NCBI GenBank assembly: GCA_021732085.1
Contig: JAKFVQ010000006.1
Coordinates: 62,001 to 126,000, forward strand
Direction of reading: 5' to 3'
From: Candidatus Obscuribacterales bacterium
GTDB taxonomy: Bacteria; Cyanobacteriota; Vampirovibrionia; Obscuribacterales; Obscuribacteraceae
DNA: 64,000 nucleotides
The notes under the pieces are model-generated. The model was not told the origin of the DNA and searched no databases. It saw nothing but the letters and a program-made list of their open reading frames with translations. A program made the position numbers and the translations under genes. This document shows positions 44,152 through 53,500 of this stretch, piece after piece (within the stretch, counting starts at the first letter, position 1; each line of letters starts with the position of its first letter).

Positions 44152-45267
44152 TTATGGACCTTCAACTACGAATTTTTCCTTGGGGTCTTTACCGGCAACA
44201 GGCTGTTGCTTAGCCTTATCAGCGGCAGCTTGCTGTTGCTTGGCGCGTTCGGCATTAGCCTTATCGATTGCAGCTTGTTCCTGAGCAGCCTTGTCGCGTG
44301 CGGCTTTGCCGATTCGAGCTTGCTCATCCTCGTTCATAGCTTTAACGCGGCGGTCGTACTCCTGCAAAGACATATCAATCGCCTTTGTGCGATCGCTGTC
44401 CGATATGATCTTGACCGGCTTATTCGGCGCTGGTTCTCCGTTAATATCCTTAAGCCGTTTGGCTTCTTCAAAGACTTTCTCTTGCGGAAGTCCTGGATTT
44501 TTCTCTTTTACGAAATCCGAGTAGGTCTTGCCCTTCTCCAGTGGAGGGAAGGTGAATTTCTTGTCGATCTCTTGAGCCACAATTGTTTTGAACTCTTCGC
44601 GGCTCGGCATCTTCTCCGGCTTTGGCTGTTGTTCTGCTCTGGGCTGCTGTTCCGGCTTAGGAGCCTTATCCTGCGGCTTTGGTTGCTCAGCAGGCTTTTT
44701 ATCGTCCTGCTTTGGTTTCTTCTCTTCCGGTTTCTTTTCTTCTTTTGGCTTATTACGACGATCTTCCGGCTCACCATAGAGCTTAAACTCCTGGTTCTTG
44801 CGGACGTTATTCCATGAACGCTTCAACATGTGGTCGTTGAGATTGGTACGACCGTCGAGATTGGATTTATCGTAACCATTCAGAACCATGATTCTGTTGA
44901 GCTCATGATAGATGGCGTCTTTGTTGACCTTCTCTTTAGTTTCCTTCGATCTTTCGCGAAGGGTCTTCTCGGCCAAATCATATAATGTAGACTCTAATTT
45001 TCTGCTCTGTGTGAGCTTCGAGGTATCCACCCCACCGGTCGTCCGATCACTGGGACCTTGGTGGTAGTCGTAGGGATCTCCAGGCTTCTGATCTGCTGGC
45101 GGCTGTTGCTCTACCGGCTTTTGATCAGCCCCAGGGGGACGTCCCTGATGAAAGCTGTACATGTCTTGTCGAAGGTTATTAGCGGCTTCCTGATTTACCG
45201 CTGCTGCCGTTTCCGGTCCTTGAACTCTGTCTTCCTGACGCAGGCCCCTAGCCGTACCATTTTCCAT
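44152..45267 (-). CDS. Charged, Pro/Lys/Gln-rich protein of unknown function
   Basis: A 371-residue hydrophilic protein with no signal peptide or membrane segment. Residues about 75-165 form a folded-looking helical part (TLYDLAEKTLRERSKE, DAIYHELNRIMVLNGYD, NLNDHMLKRSWNNV). Residues 170-225 are Lys/Pro/Glu/Gln low complexity. A second helical part (about 225-300) includes EFKTIVAQEIDKKF, and the rest is an Ala/Gln/Lys helix, probably coiled coil. GGAGA precedes ATG by 8 nt. The YxxHQGxPxG words near the N-terminus repeat twice. It is divergent from the kinase-TPR array and may be linked to it only by position. Confidence 0.55.
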   Translation of the reverse strand: MENGTARGLRQEDRVQGPETAAAVNQEAANNLRQDMYSFHQGRPPGADQKPVEQQPPADQKPGDPYDYHQGPSDRTTGGVDTSKLTQSRKLESTLYDLAEKTLRERSKETKEKVNKDAIYHELNRIMVLNGYDKSNLDGRTNLNDHMLKRSWNNVRKNQEFKLYGEPEDRRNKPKEEKKPEEKKPKQDDKKPAEQPKPQDKAPKPEQQPRAEQQPKPEKMPSREEFKTIVAQEIDKKFTFPPLEKGKTYSDFVKEKNPGLPQEKVFEEAKRLKDINGEPAPNKPVKIISDSDRTKAIDMSLQEYDRRVKAMNEDEQARIGKAARDKAAQEQAAIDKANAERAKQQQAAADKAKQQPVAGKDPKEKFVVEGP

Positions 45268-45488
45268 GAGAATCTGTCTCCAGACAAAAAATCTACCTTA
45301 CTCCTGATTTTGGAAACAATGGATCCTTCTGCCCATCCATATGAACCGTCTTTATTAAACCGATTTTCACATCCCGGGCATATGGGGATTCTACGCATGC
45401 CCAAATAAGATTCTTAAATCCTTTAGCCTCCGGCAATTCGAGCTTTTGGCATGGGCCGGGTATAAGAAACTCGGAGCAGATTAAATCA

Positions 45489-47651
45489 ATGCCGGACGAT
45501 TCCCCGCAACCTACAGCTAGCAAAGATTTCGAGAACTTGGGTCAGGAGCTCAGTTTTCTTGAGGATCAGCTGATTGGAAAAACGCTGGCATCTCGCTACA
45601 AGATTAATTCGATAATCGGCAACGGCGGGTTCGGTCGCGTTTATCTGGGCGAGCATTTGACCCTCGAAATCCCGATTGCGATTAAAGTCATCCACCAGCA
45701 CATCGCCCAGAACCAGGACCGCCTGAAAAGACTGGACCAGGAAGCAAAAATTCTCAGCCGCCTGAACAGCGAGTTCATAGTTAAGACAATGGACTTTGGA
45801 CTCAGTCCGGTTGCCTATCTGGTGATGGAATATGTGCCCGGCAGCACTCTGAGCTCCTTTCTCAAAGACGAGCAAATCAATGACAGCGATGGGCTGGAGA
45901 TTTTTGAGCAGATCTGCAAAGGACTGTCGACTGCGCACAAGATTGGACTCGTCCACCGCGACCTTAAGCCCGGCAATATCTTGATTTCGAAAAAAACTAA
46001 TGGGCTTCATTGCAAAATCCTGGATTTCGGCATCGCGAAGATTGTCGAGGACGCCGGCTCGAGTGACAAACTAACCGCCACCGGAGAGATTCTGGGAAGC
46101 CCCGCTTATATGTCACCAGAGCAGTGGATGGCAGGCAAAGTCGACGGTCGTTCAGACATCTATTCTCTTGCCTGCGTCATGTACGAACTTCTCACTGGTG
46201 TGCCGGTCTTTCAGGCTGCCACCAGTTATGAGTATTTGAACTTGCACATTCAACAGGACTTTGCTGAATTTGCAAAGGCAGCCCCAGACCGCCGCATAAG
46301 TCCGGAGCTGGAGAAAGTGGTGATGAAGTGCGCTCAAAAGGACCCAGCTCATCGTTATCAAAGCACAGAAGAAATACTCGAGGATCTAAACAAAATTCGC
46401 AGCGGGCATAAGCTCAAGTTAAAGCTCAGAAAAAGCAAAGTCGCAACAGACCATAAGCAATCGAAAATGCCGGTCCTAGCAGGAAGCATTTTGATTGCGG
46501 GTCTGATCGGCGGTTTATCATTTGCTGCTATCACTCACAAAGATGATTTTTTGTCAGCTGCCTGCGTTGAACTAGAAAAAAGCGCTCAAAAACAAGAACG
46601 CGCAGGCAAGTTTGAGGATGCAATATCAACTCTGAAAACTGCAATGACAGTTGCCGATCTGCTACCAAAGCAAGATAAAGAGCGCTTGCAAGTAATGCGT
46701 GCGCAAGTGCGTTTGATGAAGGAGCATGGATCCTTCGCGGAAAGCAGCGCGCTCGATAAGAAATTGCGCAATGAAATCGGCGACATTCAAAACTCAAATA
46801 TAACGCGGACCATGTCATCGGCCATAAACTTGTTAGAGGTACAAAGACAGCCTACGCAAGCCATCAGGCAAGCCAGGTCGGCAACTGCGATGGCCGCGCA
46901 ATACGGTAAGCATACAGTCCTTTATTCGACTTGCCTGCGACACATGGGTGCGATTTACCGTGAGTCCAGACAATTAAAAGCCGCTGAAAAAATCCTTGAT
47001 GAAGCACTGACAATGGCTGAGGATCTGCTAGATCCAATGGACCAGCATATCTCATCCATACTGAATGAGCTAGGGCTGTCTATCAGCCGACAAGGAAGAC
47101 ATGCCGAAGGTGAGCGCGCTTTCCTAAGAGCGATCAAGATCGCAGAAGCTGTAAAGGATCCGCAGTTGTCGCGCTATTACAATAACCTGTCTGCAGCTTA
47201 CCTCTATCAAAAGCAGCCAGAGAAAGCCCTGGAAGCATCGAAGCGGGCATATGAACTAGAGTCTGAAGCCGGTGGTGACAAGGCTTCAAACATGATGAAC
47301 AACATGGGAACAATCTACTACCATCTAAAGCAATACGATAAGAGTATTGATGCCTATCACAAAACAATGGAGTTATGGAAGAAGGATGGAGTCGATCACG
47401 AACGCACGGGAGAAGAAACACTCTTCAATCTCGCCATGACATACAAAGCGAAGAAGGATTACGACAACGCGCTTCTCTGGTGTAATAAGGCTTTGACGGA
47501 GCGTGAAAGAGTGGATCCGCGCAATGAATTGATTGGCAGAATTAACAAGGAGATCGAGCTGATAAAAAAAGCGCAGAAAAGCACCGCGAATTTGAAAGAG
47601 CCAGCGCAGAGTAATGGTGGTGGCATAGCCTCGGGCAAAGGTGGTGCCTAA
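45489..47651 (+). CDS. Ser/Thr kinase with membrane segment and TPR domain
   Basis: The 720-residue protein has a kinase domain (about 30-300) with IGNGGFGRVYLGEH, IAIKVI, HRDLKPGNI, LDFGIAK and YMSPEQW. A transmembrane segment follows near 327-347 (LAGSILIAGLIGGLSFAAI), then tetratricopeptide repeats to the C-terminus (for example HMGAIYRESRQLKAAEKILDE, NNMGTIYYHLKQYDKSIDAY, FNLAMTYKAKKDYDNALLW). The kinase should face the cytoplasm and the TPRs the other side, where they could bind a protein ligand. It is the first of three tandem paralogues; the next frame starts at the base after its stop. Confidence 0.92.
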   Translation: MPDDSPQPTASKDFENLGQELSFLEDQLIGKTLASRYKINSIIGNGGFGRVYLGEHLTLEIPIAIKVIHQHIAQNQDRLKRLDQEAKILSRLNSEFIVKTMDFGLSPVAYLVMEYVPGSTLSSFLKDEQINDSDGLEIFEQICKGLSTAHKIGLVHRDLKPGNILISKKTNGLHCKILDFGIAKIVEDAGSSDKLTATGEILGSPAYMSPEQWMAGKVDGRSDIYSLACVMYELLTGVPVFQAATSYEYLNLHIQQDFAEFAKAAPDRRISPELEKVVMKCAQKDPAHRYQSTEEILEDLNKIRSGHKLKLKLRKSKVATDHKQSKMPVLAGSILIAGLIGGLSFAAITHKDDFLSAACVELEKSAQKQERAGKFEDAISTLKTAMTVADLLPKQDKERLQVMRAQVRLMKEHGSFAESSALDKKLRNEIGDIQNSNITRTMSSAINLLEVQRQPTQAIRQARSATAMAAQYGKHTVLYSTCLRHMGAIYRESRQLKAAEKILDEALTMAEDLLDPMDQHISSILNELGLSISRQGRHAEGERAFLRAIKIAEAVKDPQLSRYYNNLSAAYLYQKQPEKALEASKRAYELESEAGGDKASNMMNNMGTIYYHLKQYDKSIDAYHKTMELWKKDGVDHERTGEETLFNLAMTYKAKKDYDNALLWCNKALTERERVDPRNELIGRINKEIELIKKAQKSTANLKEPAQSNGGGIASGKGGA

Positions 47652-48194
47652 TTGGCCTTGGATGAGCGCACCACTTTCAAAGACAACGAAATAGTCGATG
47701 GTGAAGATCCATACATCGGCAAGATCTTGGCGAGCCAATATAGAATCGAAAGACTGCTAGGCAGCGGCGGCTGGGGAAATGTTTATTTAGCAGAACACAT
47801 GGCGCTCGCTAACAAAGTGGCAATAAAAATTCTGCATCAACATCTTGGAGGCACTTCTGCAAATGCAATTAAAACTCGCAGCGGGATAATTTATCAACGA
47901 ATGCGCCGTTATGACGATGCCATAAAAGAATTCGAAGAAGGGCTCCGTTTAAGAAAAGCCAAAGGTACGCTCAACAGCACTACGGCAAATCACGATTATT
48001 ACAATCTTGGCTTGTGCTACGAGCGTAGCGGAAGCTTGCAGAAAGCAGCGGAGAATTATCAGAAGTGCATGGAAACATACAAAACTAGCGGAACGGAGCC
48101 TGATTCCTATTACCCAATGTTCAAACAAAGTTATGATAGAGTGAGCACCCTTTTGCCGGCAAAGGGTGAACGAGCGGATGCAAATGGAAAATAA
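47652..48194 (+). CDS. Internally deleted kinase-TPR paralogue (remnant)
   Basis: A 180-residue frame beginning TTG directly after the previous stop. Residues 1-62 match the kinase N-lobe of its neighbours (LLGSGGWGNVYLAEH, VAIKILHQH). The sequence then jumps to TPR-like helices (SGIIYQRMRRYDDAIKEFEEGL, YYNLGLCYERSGSLQKAAENYQ). The catalytic loop, DFG, activation segment and membrane segment are missing, so it cannot be a kinase. It looks like an in-frame deletion of about 500 codons in a kinase-TPR gene. The frame remains open, so a TPR-only product may still be made. Confidence 0.75.
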   Translation: MALDERTTFKDNEIVDGEDPYIGKILASQYRIERLLGSGGWGNVYLAEHMALANKVAIKILHQHLGGTSANAIKTRSGIIYQRMRRYDDAIKEFEEGLRLRKAKGTLNSTTANHDYYNLGLCYERSGSLQKAAENYQKCMETYKTSGTEPDSYYPMFKQSYDRVSTLLPAKGERADANGK

Positions 48195-50265
48195 AGAACT
48201 TCAAGAAATCCAGACGCACCTTACCGATCCCTTCATCGGCAAGGTATTGCTAGGTCGCTATCGCGTCGATAGTCTTCTAGGAAGTGGCGGCTGGGGCAAT
48301 GTCTATTTAGGCGTGCATCTTTCATTAGATACACAGATAGCGATCAAAGTTCTGCACCAGCACTTTGCGCGCGATGAAGAACGCCAACGCAGGCTTGAGC
48401 AGGAAGCGAAAGTCCTGAGCCGGGTTGATAGCCAGTTTGTGGTAAAGACAATCGACTACGGACTGACACCAATTGCTTTCATCGTGATGGAATACTTCGA
48501 TGGCATTCCACTGAGTGACATTCTGGAAACTGAAGGTCCCTTTATACAAGATGAAGCGATTGTTCTTTTTGAACAGCTCTGCGAGGGTTTAGGTGCTGCG
48601 CACAACGTCGGACTCATCCATCGAGACTTGAAACCATCGAACATACTGGTAAAACGAAGCGAGAATGGCGAGATAAGATCCAAAATTCTCGATTTCGGCG
48701 TGGCGAAAATATTGAATGATACATCTGGAAGCAACAAGCTCACCGCTACCGGTGAAATTCTAGGAAGCCCCGCATACATGTCTCCTGAGCAATGGACGGC
48801 ACGCCCCCTGGATCAGCGCTCTGATGTTTATTCGCTCGGTTGCTTAATGTATGAAGTGCTTAGCGGCAAACAAATGTTCGAAGCGGAAAACAGCTATGAA
48901 TATCTCAACTTTCACCTGTCGGCAGAACCACGCACATTTGCCAAAGTGTCGTCGGAGCTAAATATCACAGCGGACTTGGAAAAAGTCGTGCGCAAATGCG
49001 TTCAAAAAGAACCACAAGATAGGTATCCATCTGTCGAAGAGCTATTTGAGGATCTGGAGAAAGTCAGATCCGGCAAGCGCGTCACAATGAGGTTAAAGGC
49101 AGCAACTCGTGCCAATATTGTGCGCACTAAGCGAACAGTTAAATGGCCGATTTTCGCTATAGGCTCGTTAACTCTGGTGTCAGCTGCGGTGCTCTATTAC
49201 TTCCGCGAGCCGATTCTGATCTCAGCTTGTACCAATATCAATAAAGACGCTGACAGTGCGGCAAAGGCACGCAAAGTAGATGCGGCGATCCAATCATATC
49301 GAAACACCTTGTTCTTAGCCAACTACCTGCCGAAACAAGACAAGCGAAAACTCCATGCGATGCGATCGCTTGCAGAACTGTTACAGAAAAACGGCTCATT
49401 TGCAGAAGCCTCAAAATTGAAGGACCAAGTAAATGAGATTACCGGCGCCAATCAACCGCAAAATTGGCAGAAGCTTTACAATCTGGCCAATACTGAGAAA
49501 GCACATGGAAGATGGCGAAATGCGGAGACGTACGCAAAGGAAACCATTAGAACAGCTGAACAAACTGCCGGCAAAAGCTCAATGCTTTACGCACTTTCCA
49601 TAGACCTTCTTGGATCTATTTATCAGCAGTCAGGACGCGGTGCCAAAGCCGTTGGGTTACAGCAAGAAGCACTACGTCTGACCGAAGATCTTCTTGAGGA
49701 AGATGATCAACAGATTCCACAAAGACTGAATAATCTTGGACTGTGCCTGCGCCAGCAAAGTAAGTTTGATGATGCTTTGAAGGCATACCAAAGAGCGATT
49801 GAATATGCCATGCGCTACGATCATCCAGCTTTGGCCGTGCGACCTTACAATAACATCGGCACCATCTACATAATGCAAAAGGAATACGACAAAGGCTTAG
49901 CTGCTTCTCAACGAGCACTCGAACTTGACCTGAAGACAGGCAACACATGCGGCTCGACCATCATGAACAAGATAGCAGTTGCCTATTTCCGCAAGAATCA
50001 ATTCGAGAAGTCGATCGAGGCATTTGAGAAAGCACTTGAATATGGAAAGAACGCGGAAGGCGGCTTTGATTTCTCCAGCTCACTGGAGACCTGGCACAAC
50101 ATGGGCGGCGTCTACGAGAAGTGGAACAAACCAGCAAAAGCACTCGAATGCTACAAAAGATGCTTAGAAGTGCAAATGCAAAACAATCCGGAAGACAGAG
50201 ACGTAGAACGCTATAAGCAAGATATAAAACGGATGGAACAAGCCTTGGCTACAGCACCCACGTAA
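48178..50265 (+). CDS. Ser/Thr kinase with membrane segment and TPR domain
   Basis: About 695 residues and closely similar in layout to the kinase at 45489. The kinase domain (about 20-290) has LLGSGGWGNVYLGVH, IAIKVLHQH, HRDLKPSNI, DFGVAK and YMSPEQW. A transmembrane segment follows near 320-340 (WPIFAIGSLTLVSAAVLYYF), then TPRs to the end (NNIGTIYIMQKEYDKGLAA, HNMGGVYEKWNKPAKALECY). It overlaps the end of the remnant frame by 17 bases. ATG 48178 is chosen, with AAAGGG 11 nt upstream; GTG 48166 and ATG 48184 are alternatives. The N-lobe is nearly identical to that of the remnant, pointing to a recent duplication. Confidence 0.92.
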   Translation: MQMENKELQEIQTHLTDPFIGKVLLGRYRVDSLLGSGGWGNVYLGVHLSLDTQIAIKVLHQHFARDEERQRRLEQEAKVLSRVDSQFVVKTIDYGLTPIAFIVMEYFDGIPLSDILETEGPFIQDEAIVLFEQLCEGLGAAHNVGLIHRDLKPSNILVKRSENGEIRSKILDFGVAKILNDTSGSNKLTATGEILGSPAYMSPEQWTARPLDQRSDVYSLGCLMYEVLSGKQMFEAENSYEYLNFHLSAEPRTFAKVSSELNITADLEKVVRKCVQKEPQDRYPSVEELFEDLEKVRSGKRVTMRLKAATRANIVRTKRTVKWPIFAIGSLTLVSAAVLYYFREPILISACTNINKDADSAAKARKVDAAIQSYRNTLFLANYLPKQDKRKLHAMRSLAELLQKNGSFAEASKLKDQVNEITGANQPQNWQKLYNLANTEKAHGRWRNAETYAKETIRTAEQTAGKSSMLYALSIDLLGSIYQQSGRGAKAVGLQQEALRLTEDLLEEDDQQIPQRLNNLGLCLRQQSKFDDALKAYQRAIEYAMRYDHPALAVRPYNNIGTIYIMQKEYDKGLAASQRALELDLKTGNTCGSTIMNKIAVAYFRKNQFEKSIEAFEKALEYGKNAEGGFDFSSSLETWHNMGGVYEKWNKPAKALECYKRCLEVQMQNNPEDRDVERYKQDIKRMEQALATAPT

Positions 50266-50440
50266 GGCAACTAGATGTCTTTATCTATGGAGATTCTCAA
50301 GCTTACTGTCCGATTCGTAAGTGTTAAAAGGGCGCGATCTGCTCACGTATTGGGCAGCACGCACGAGGAAATTTACGCGTTAATTCGAGAATCCCCTACA
50401 AGTTAACTCTTGGAATTAACTGTGATACCCACATGTCTTC

Positions 50441-50446
50441 TATAAT
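50441..50446 (+). promoter_or_regulatory. Candidate -10 element for the giant surface protein
   Basis: A perfect TATAAT, 29 bases before the first possible start codon of the giant gene. A matching -35 at the usual spacing is weak (AACTGT region near 50418). An AGAATTCT palindrome lies at 50465-50472. The 210-bp gap after the kinase suggests a separate transcription unit. Confidence 0.4.
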
Positions 50447-50514
50447 GTACCTTTAGGTATCTTGAGAATTCTCGATTGTTTCAGAAGCATATTAACAAAT
50501 GGCCGAAAAAACGA

Positions 50515-53500
50515 ATGAGTTTTTGGGCTCGGTCGAATGCAGACCGGTGGTCCGCGCTTAACGCAGCCATTGTGATGCTCTGGTCGTCTGTACCGGTGTT
50601 CGCCGAGACTGCCAGTCCGTCCGTCCAGCCATCCATCGCGACGAATGGAAACGTGGACCTGGACCTATCATCCACCCAACGCACTATCCAGATCAGCAGT
50701 AGCTCTGCTGTCACAGTTGAGATGGGTGGGGCTGCGACCGTTATCAATCCTGGCGACGTTTTGACAGCGGCCCAGTTCGTGGCTGCCCACCAGTTCCTCT
50801 CTGGCGGTCCAGTTCTTCAGGTGGGCAGTCTAGGCAATGCTGTGGGCGGGACATTCATTGTCAACTCGTCCCTCACTCAGTCAATCGGCAACCTCGTTGT
50901 GCCCCAAGGGGTTACCGCCGTTCGCGACTTTGCTACCGGTTCAGTTTTGAATCTGTCAGGCAACTTGACCAACGCCGGAAACTTTTACGCGCTGTCGACC
51001 AGCCAGGCAATCAACTCTGGCACAATCTCTGCCTACAATATCAACAATCTTGCTGGCGCGCAGTTGACTTCGGTTCTTCCGCAAGGTGGAATTCCTGGTT
51101 TTGCCGGTGCTATTTCACAGCTCAACTTGAACCTGACCGCCGTAAACAACATTATTAACCAGGGCACTATTGCCTCTTCGGGCAACCTATCGATAACGGC
51201 TGGCGGTAGCATTGTCAACACAGCGAGCATTATGGCCTTGCAGAATCTCAATCTGACCTCGCTGATAGGCTCAATCACCAACAGCGGGCTCATTGCCGCG
51301 GCTGCCGGCAACATTAACATCAATGCTCAGATAGCACAGTCGTTGGCTCTTAATAATGCTCGTGGGACTTTGGAAGCGCTCAACGGAAGCATAAATGTTC
51401 GTGACTTGGCTTATACCGGTTCTGCCGATCTAGATCTTATCGGCGGCGATTATCTTTCTCATCAGCTCAATCTGTATACCGGGACAGGCGTTGCCAAAGT
51501 GAGTGCTGGACAGGTTACCGGCATAATCAACACCGTAGCAGGCACGGAACATATTTTTGCCGATACCAATTTGCTGAGATTAGGCGATCACTGCGTGTCC
51601 GGCGACCCAACTTACTACAACACTGGCAACATTGAAATTATAGGAACAGTCTCAGTAAATGAGAACGTAGCAATAGTCGCTGGCGGTGACATAACAGCTG
51701 ACGCAAATGGTCAAATAGTCACCAATGGTTACAACTTATTGATGATTTCCGGGGCGAACATCATGAGTTCATGTGTCGGTTGTACTGCCCCTGGTCCCGG
51801 ATTGCTCGGTCCCACTTCAGGAGTGACACCGACATTAGGACTTGTTGAAGGACCTGTTACTGTCAGCCTGACTGGTGGCAGTGGTGGCAATATCGATTTG
51901 AGCAGCAGCTCAGCAAGCAAGGTAATTGACAGCTCATCGCAAACAAAATCTGGTGGTGCTGTCAGTTTAGTTGCCCTGGCTGATGGGGTTGGCTTGAAAG
52001 GAGAGGTCAAGCTTAACACAGCTAGTAAGATGGGCCAGATAAATACCACTGGTGGTGGCGCTGGTGGCGGTGGCAATGTAACAATTTACGCAGGTTCTAG
52101 CTTCTTTGGACTGATTACATCAATCAGCACCAACGAGATTGTGACTGTGAGCAATGGAACTTCCAACTCAGGCAACGTCACTTTGGTCACAAGCCAAGCC
52201 GTCACATCGGATAATCAGCCGATAGTTCTCGATACACACGGTGTGATAACTAGCGGCAACACAATTCAAGCCAACACAACTCTGGCACAGGCCGGCATAA
52301 GAACCGGTATGATCGACACTCATATCGCCGGTGGCTCAGCAGCTGGAGGCGATGTTGTTCTGCGCGCATACGGAAACATTGACTCAAGTGCTGGGGTTAT
52401 TTACACGATTAATAATGGTGTTGGAGTCAGTGGGTCAATTGACCTAGAGTCAAGCAATGGAGCTGTCTCAACCGCCGGAATCTACAGCTTTGTTTACAGC
52501 GGTTGGTTGGCGGCATCGAATGTAACTATCTCGGCTTATGGCGATATCACAACTAACGCGCAGTCAATTTATACATTCCAGGGAGGATCAGGCGTTGGTG
52601 GCACAGTCGATCTGAAATCAAGCAACGGCGCTATTTCAACTGGACTGATCGTCACTGGTGTCGGAGACTCCACCGCGGCAGGAAATGTGATTATGTCAGC
52701 TTACGGGGATATTTCCGCGCTGAGCATTTTTGCCTTTAATGCAGGGACGGGCGGTGGCGGCTCAGTGGCGTTAACTTCAAGCAATGGTTCAGTTTCCAGC
52801 GGCTCGATTGCCACTAATACCAATTTAGGTTTGCTATCGGCGGGAAATGTAGCTATTTCCGCTCATGACAATATAACTGTCTTGGGAGCCATTAATGCTT
52901 TTAATAGCGGAATCGGCTCTGGTGGCAACGTGACCTTGTTGGCACAAGGTGCAATAACGACTAGCGATATTAATACCTCAAGTGCTGGATTGGTTGGTGG
53001 CTCTATAACTGCCGCCTCTAAAGGTGATAACGGAATTTATTCCATTGCAATGGGAAAACTGAATACTTCCGGTTCAATCGCCGCCGGTTCTGTAGAAATA
53101 GTATCCGCAGACTTTTTGGAACTGCCTATGCTCCTTGGCACCATCACTGCCAATGCCTCGGGACAAAACGGAGTCGGCGGAGCCGTCGGAGTTTCCTCGC
53201 TGGGAACTTTGGCGGTAGGAAACATTGACACGACAAACACTTCAGCAAGCAGTATCGGTGGCGCGCAATCAGGGTCGGTATTCTTGTCATCAGGCAGCAG
53301 CTCCGCTACTGCTATAACTGCCGGGTCCATTAATGCCTACAACTCAGCAAACGGATCGGCGACAGGACAAGTGATACTAATTGCATCAGGCACTATAAGT
53401 TCGGGGGCGATTACAACTGCTGCAGGCAACAGCTCGGTAAATTCAAATCACACGAGTCTTACGCCATTTATTAGTTCATCAACAACTGTAGATGTTTCGG

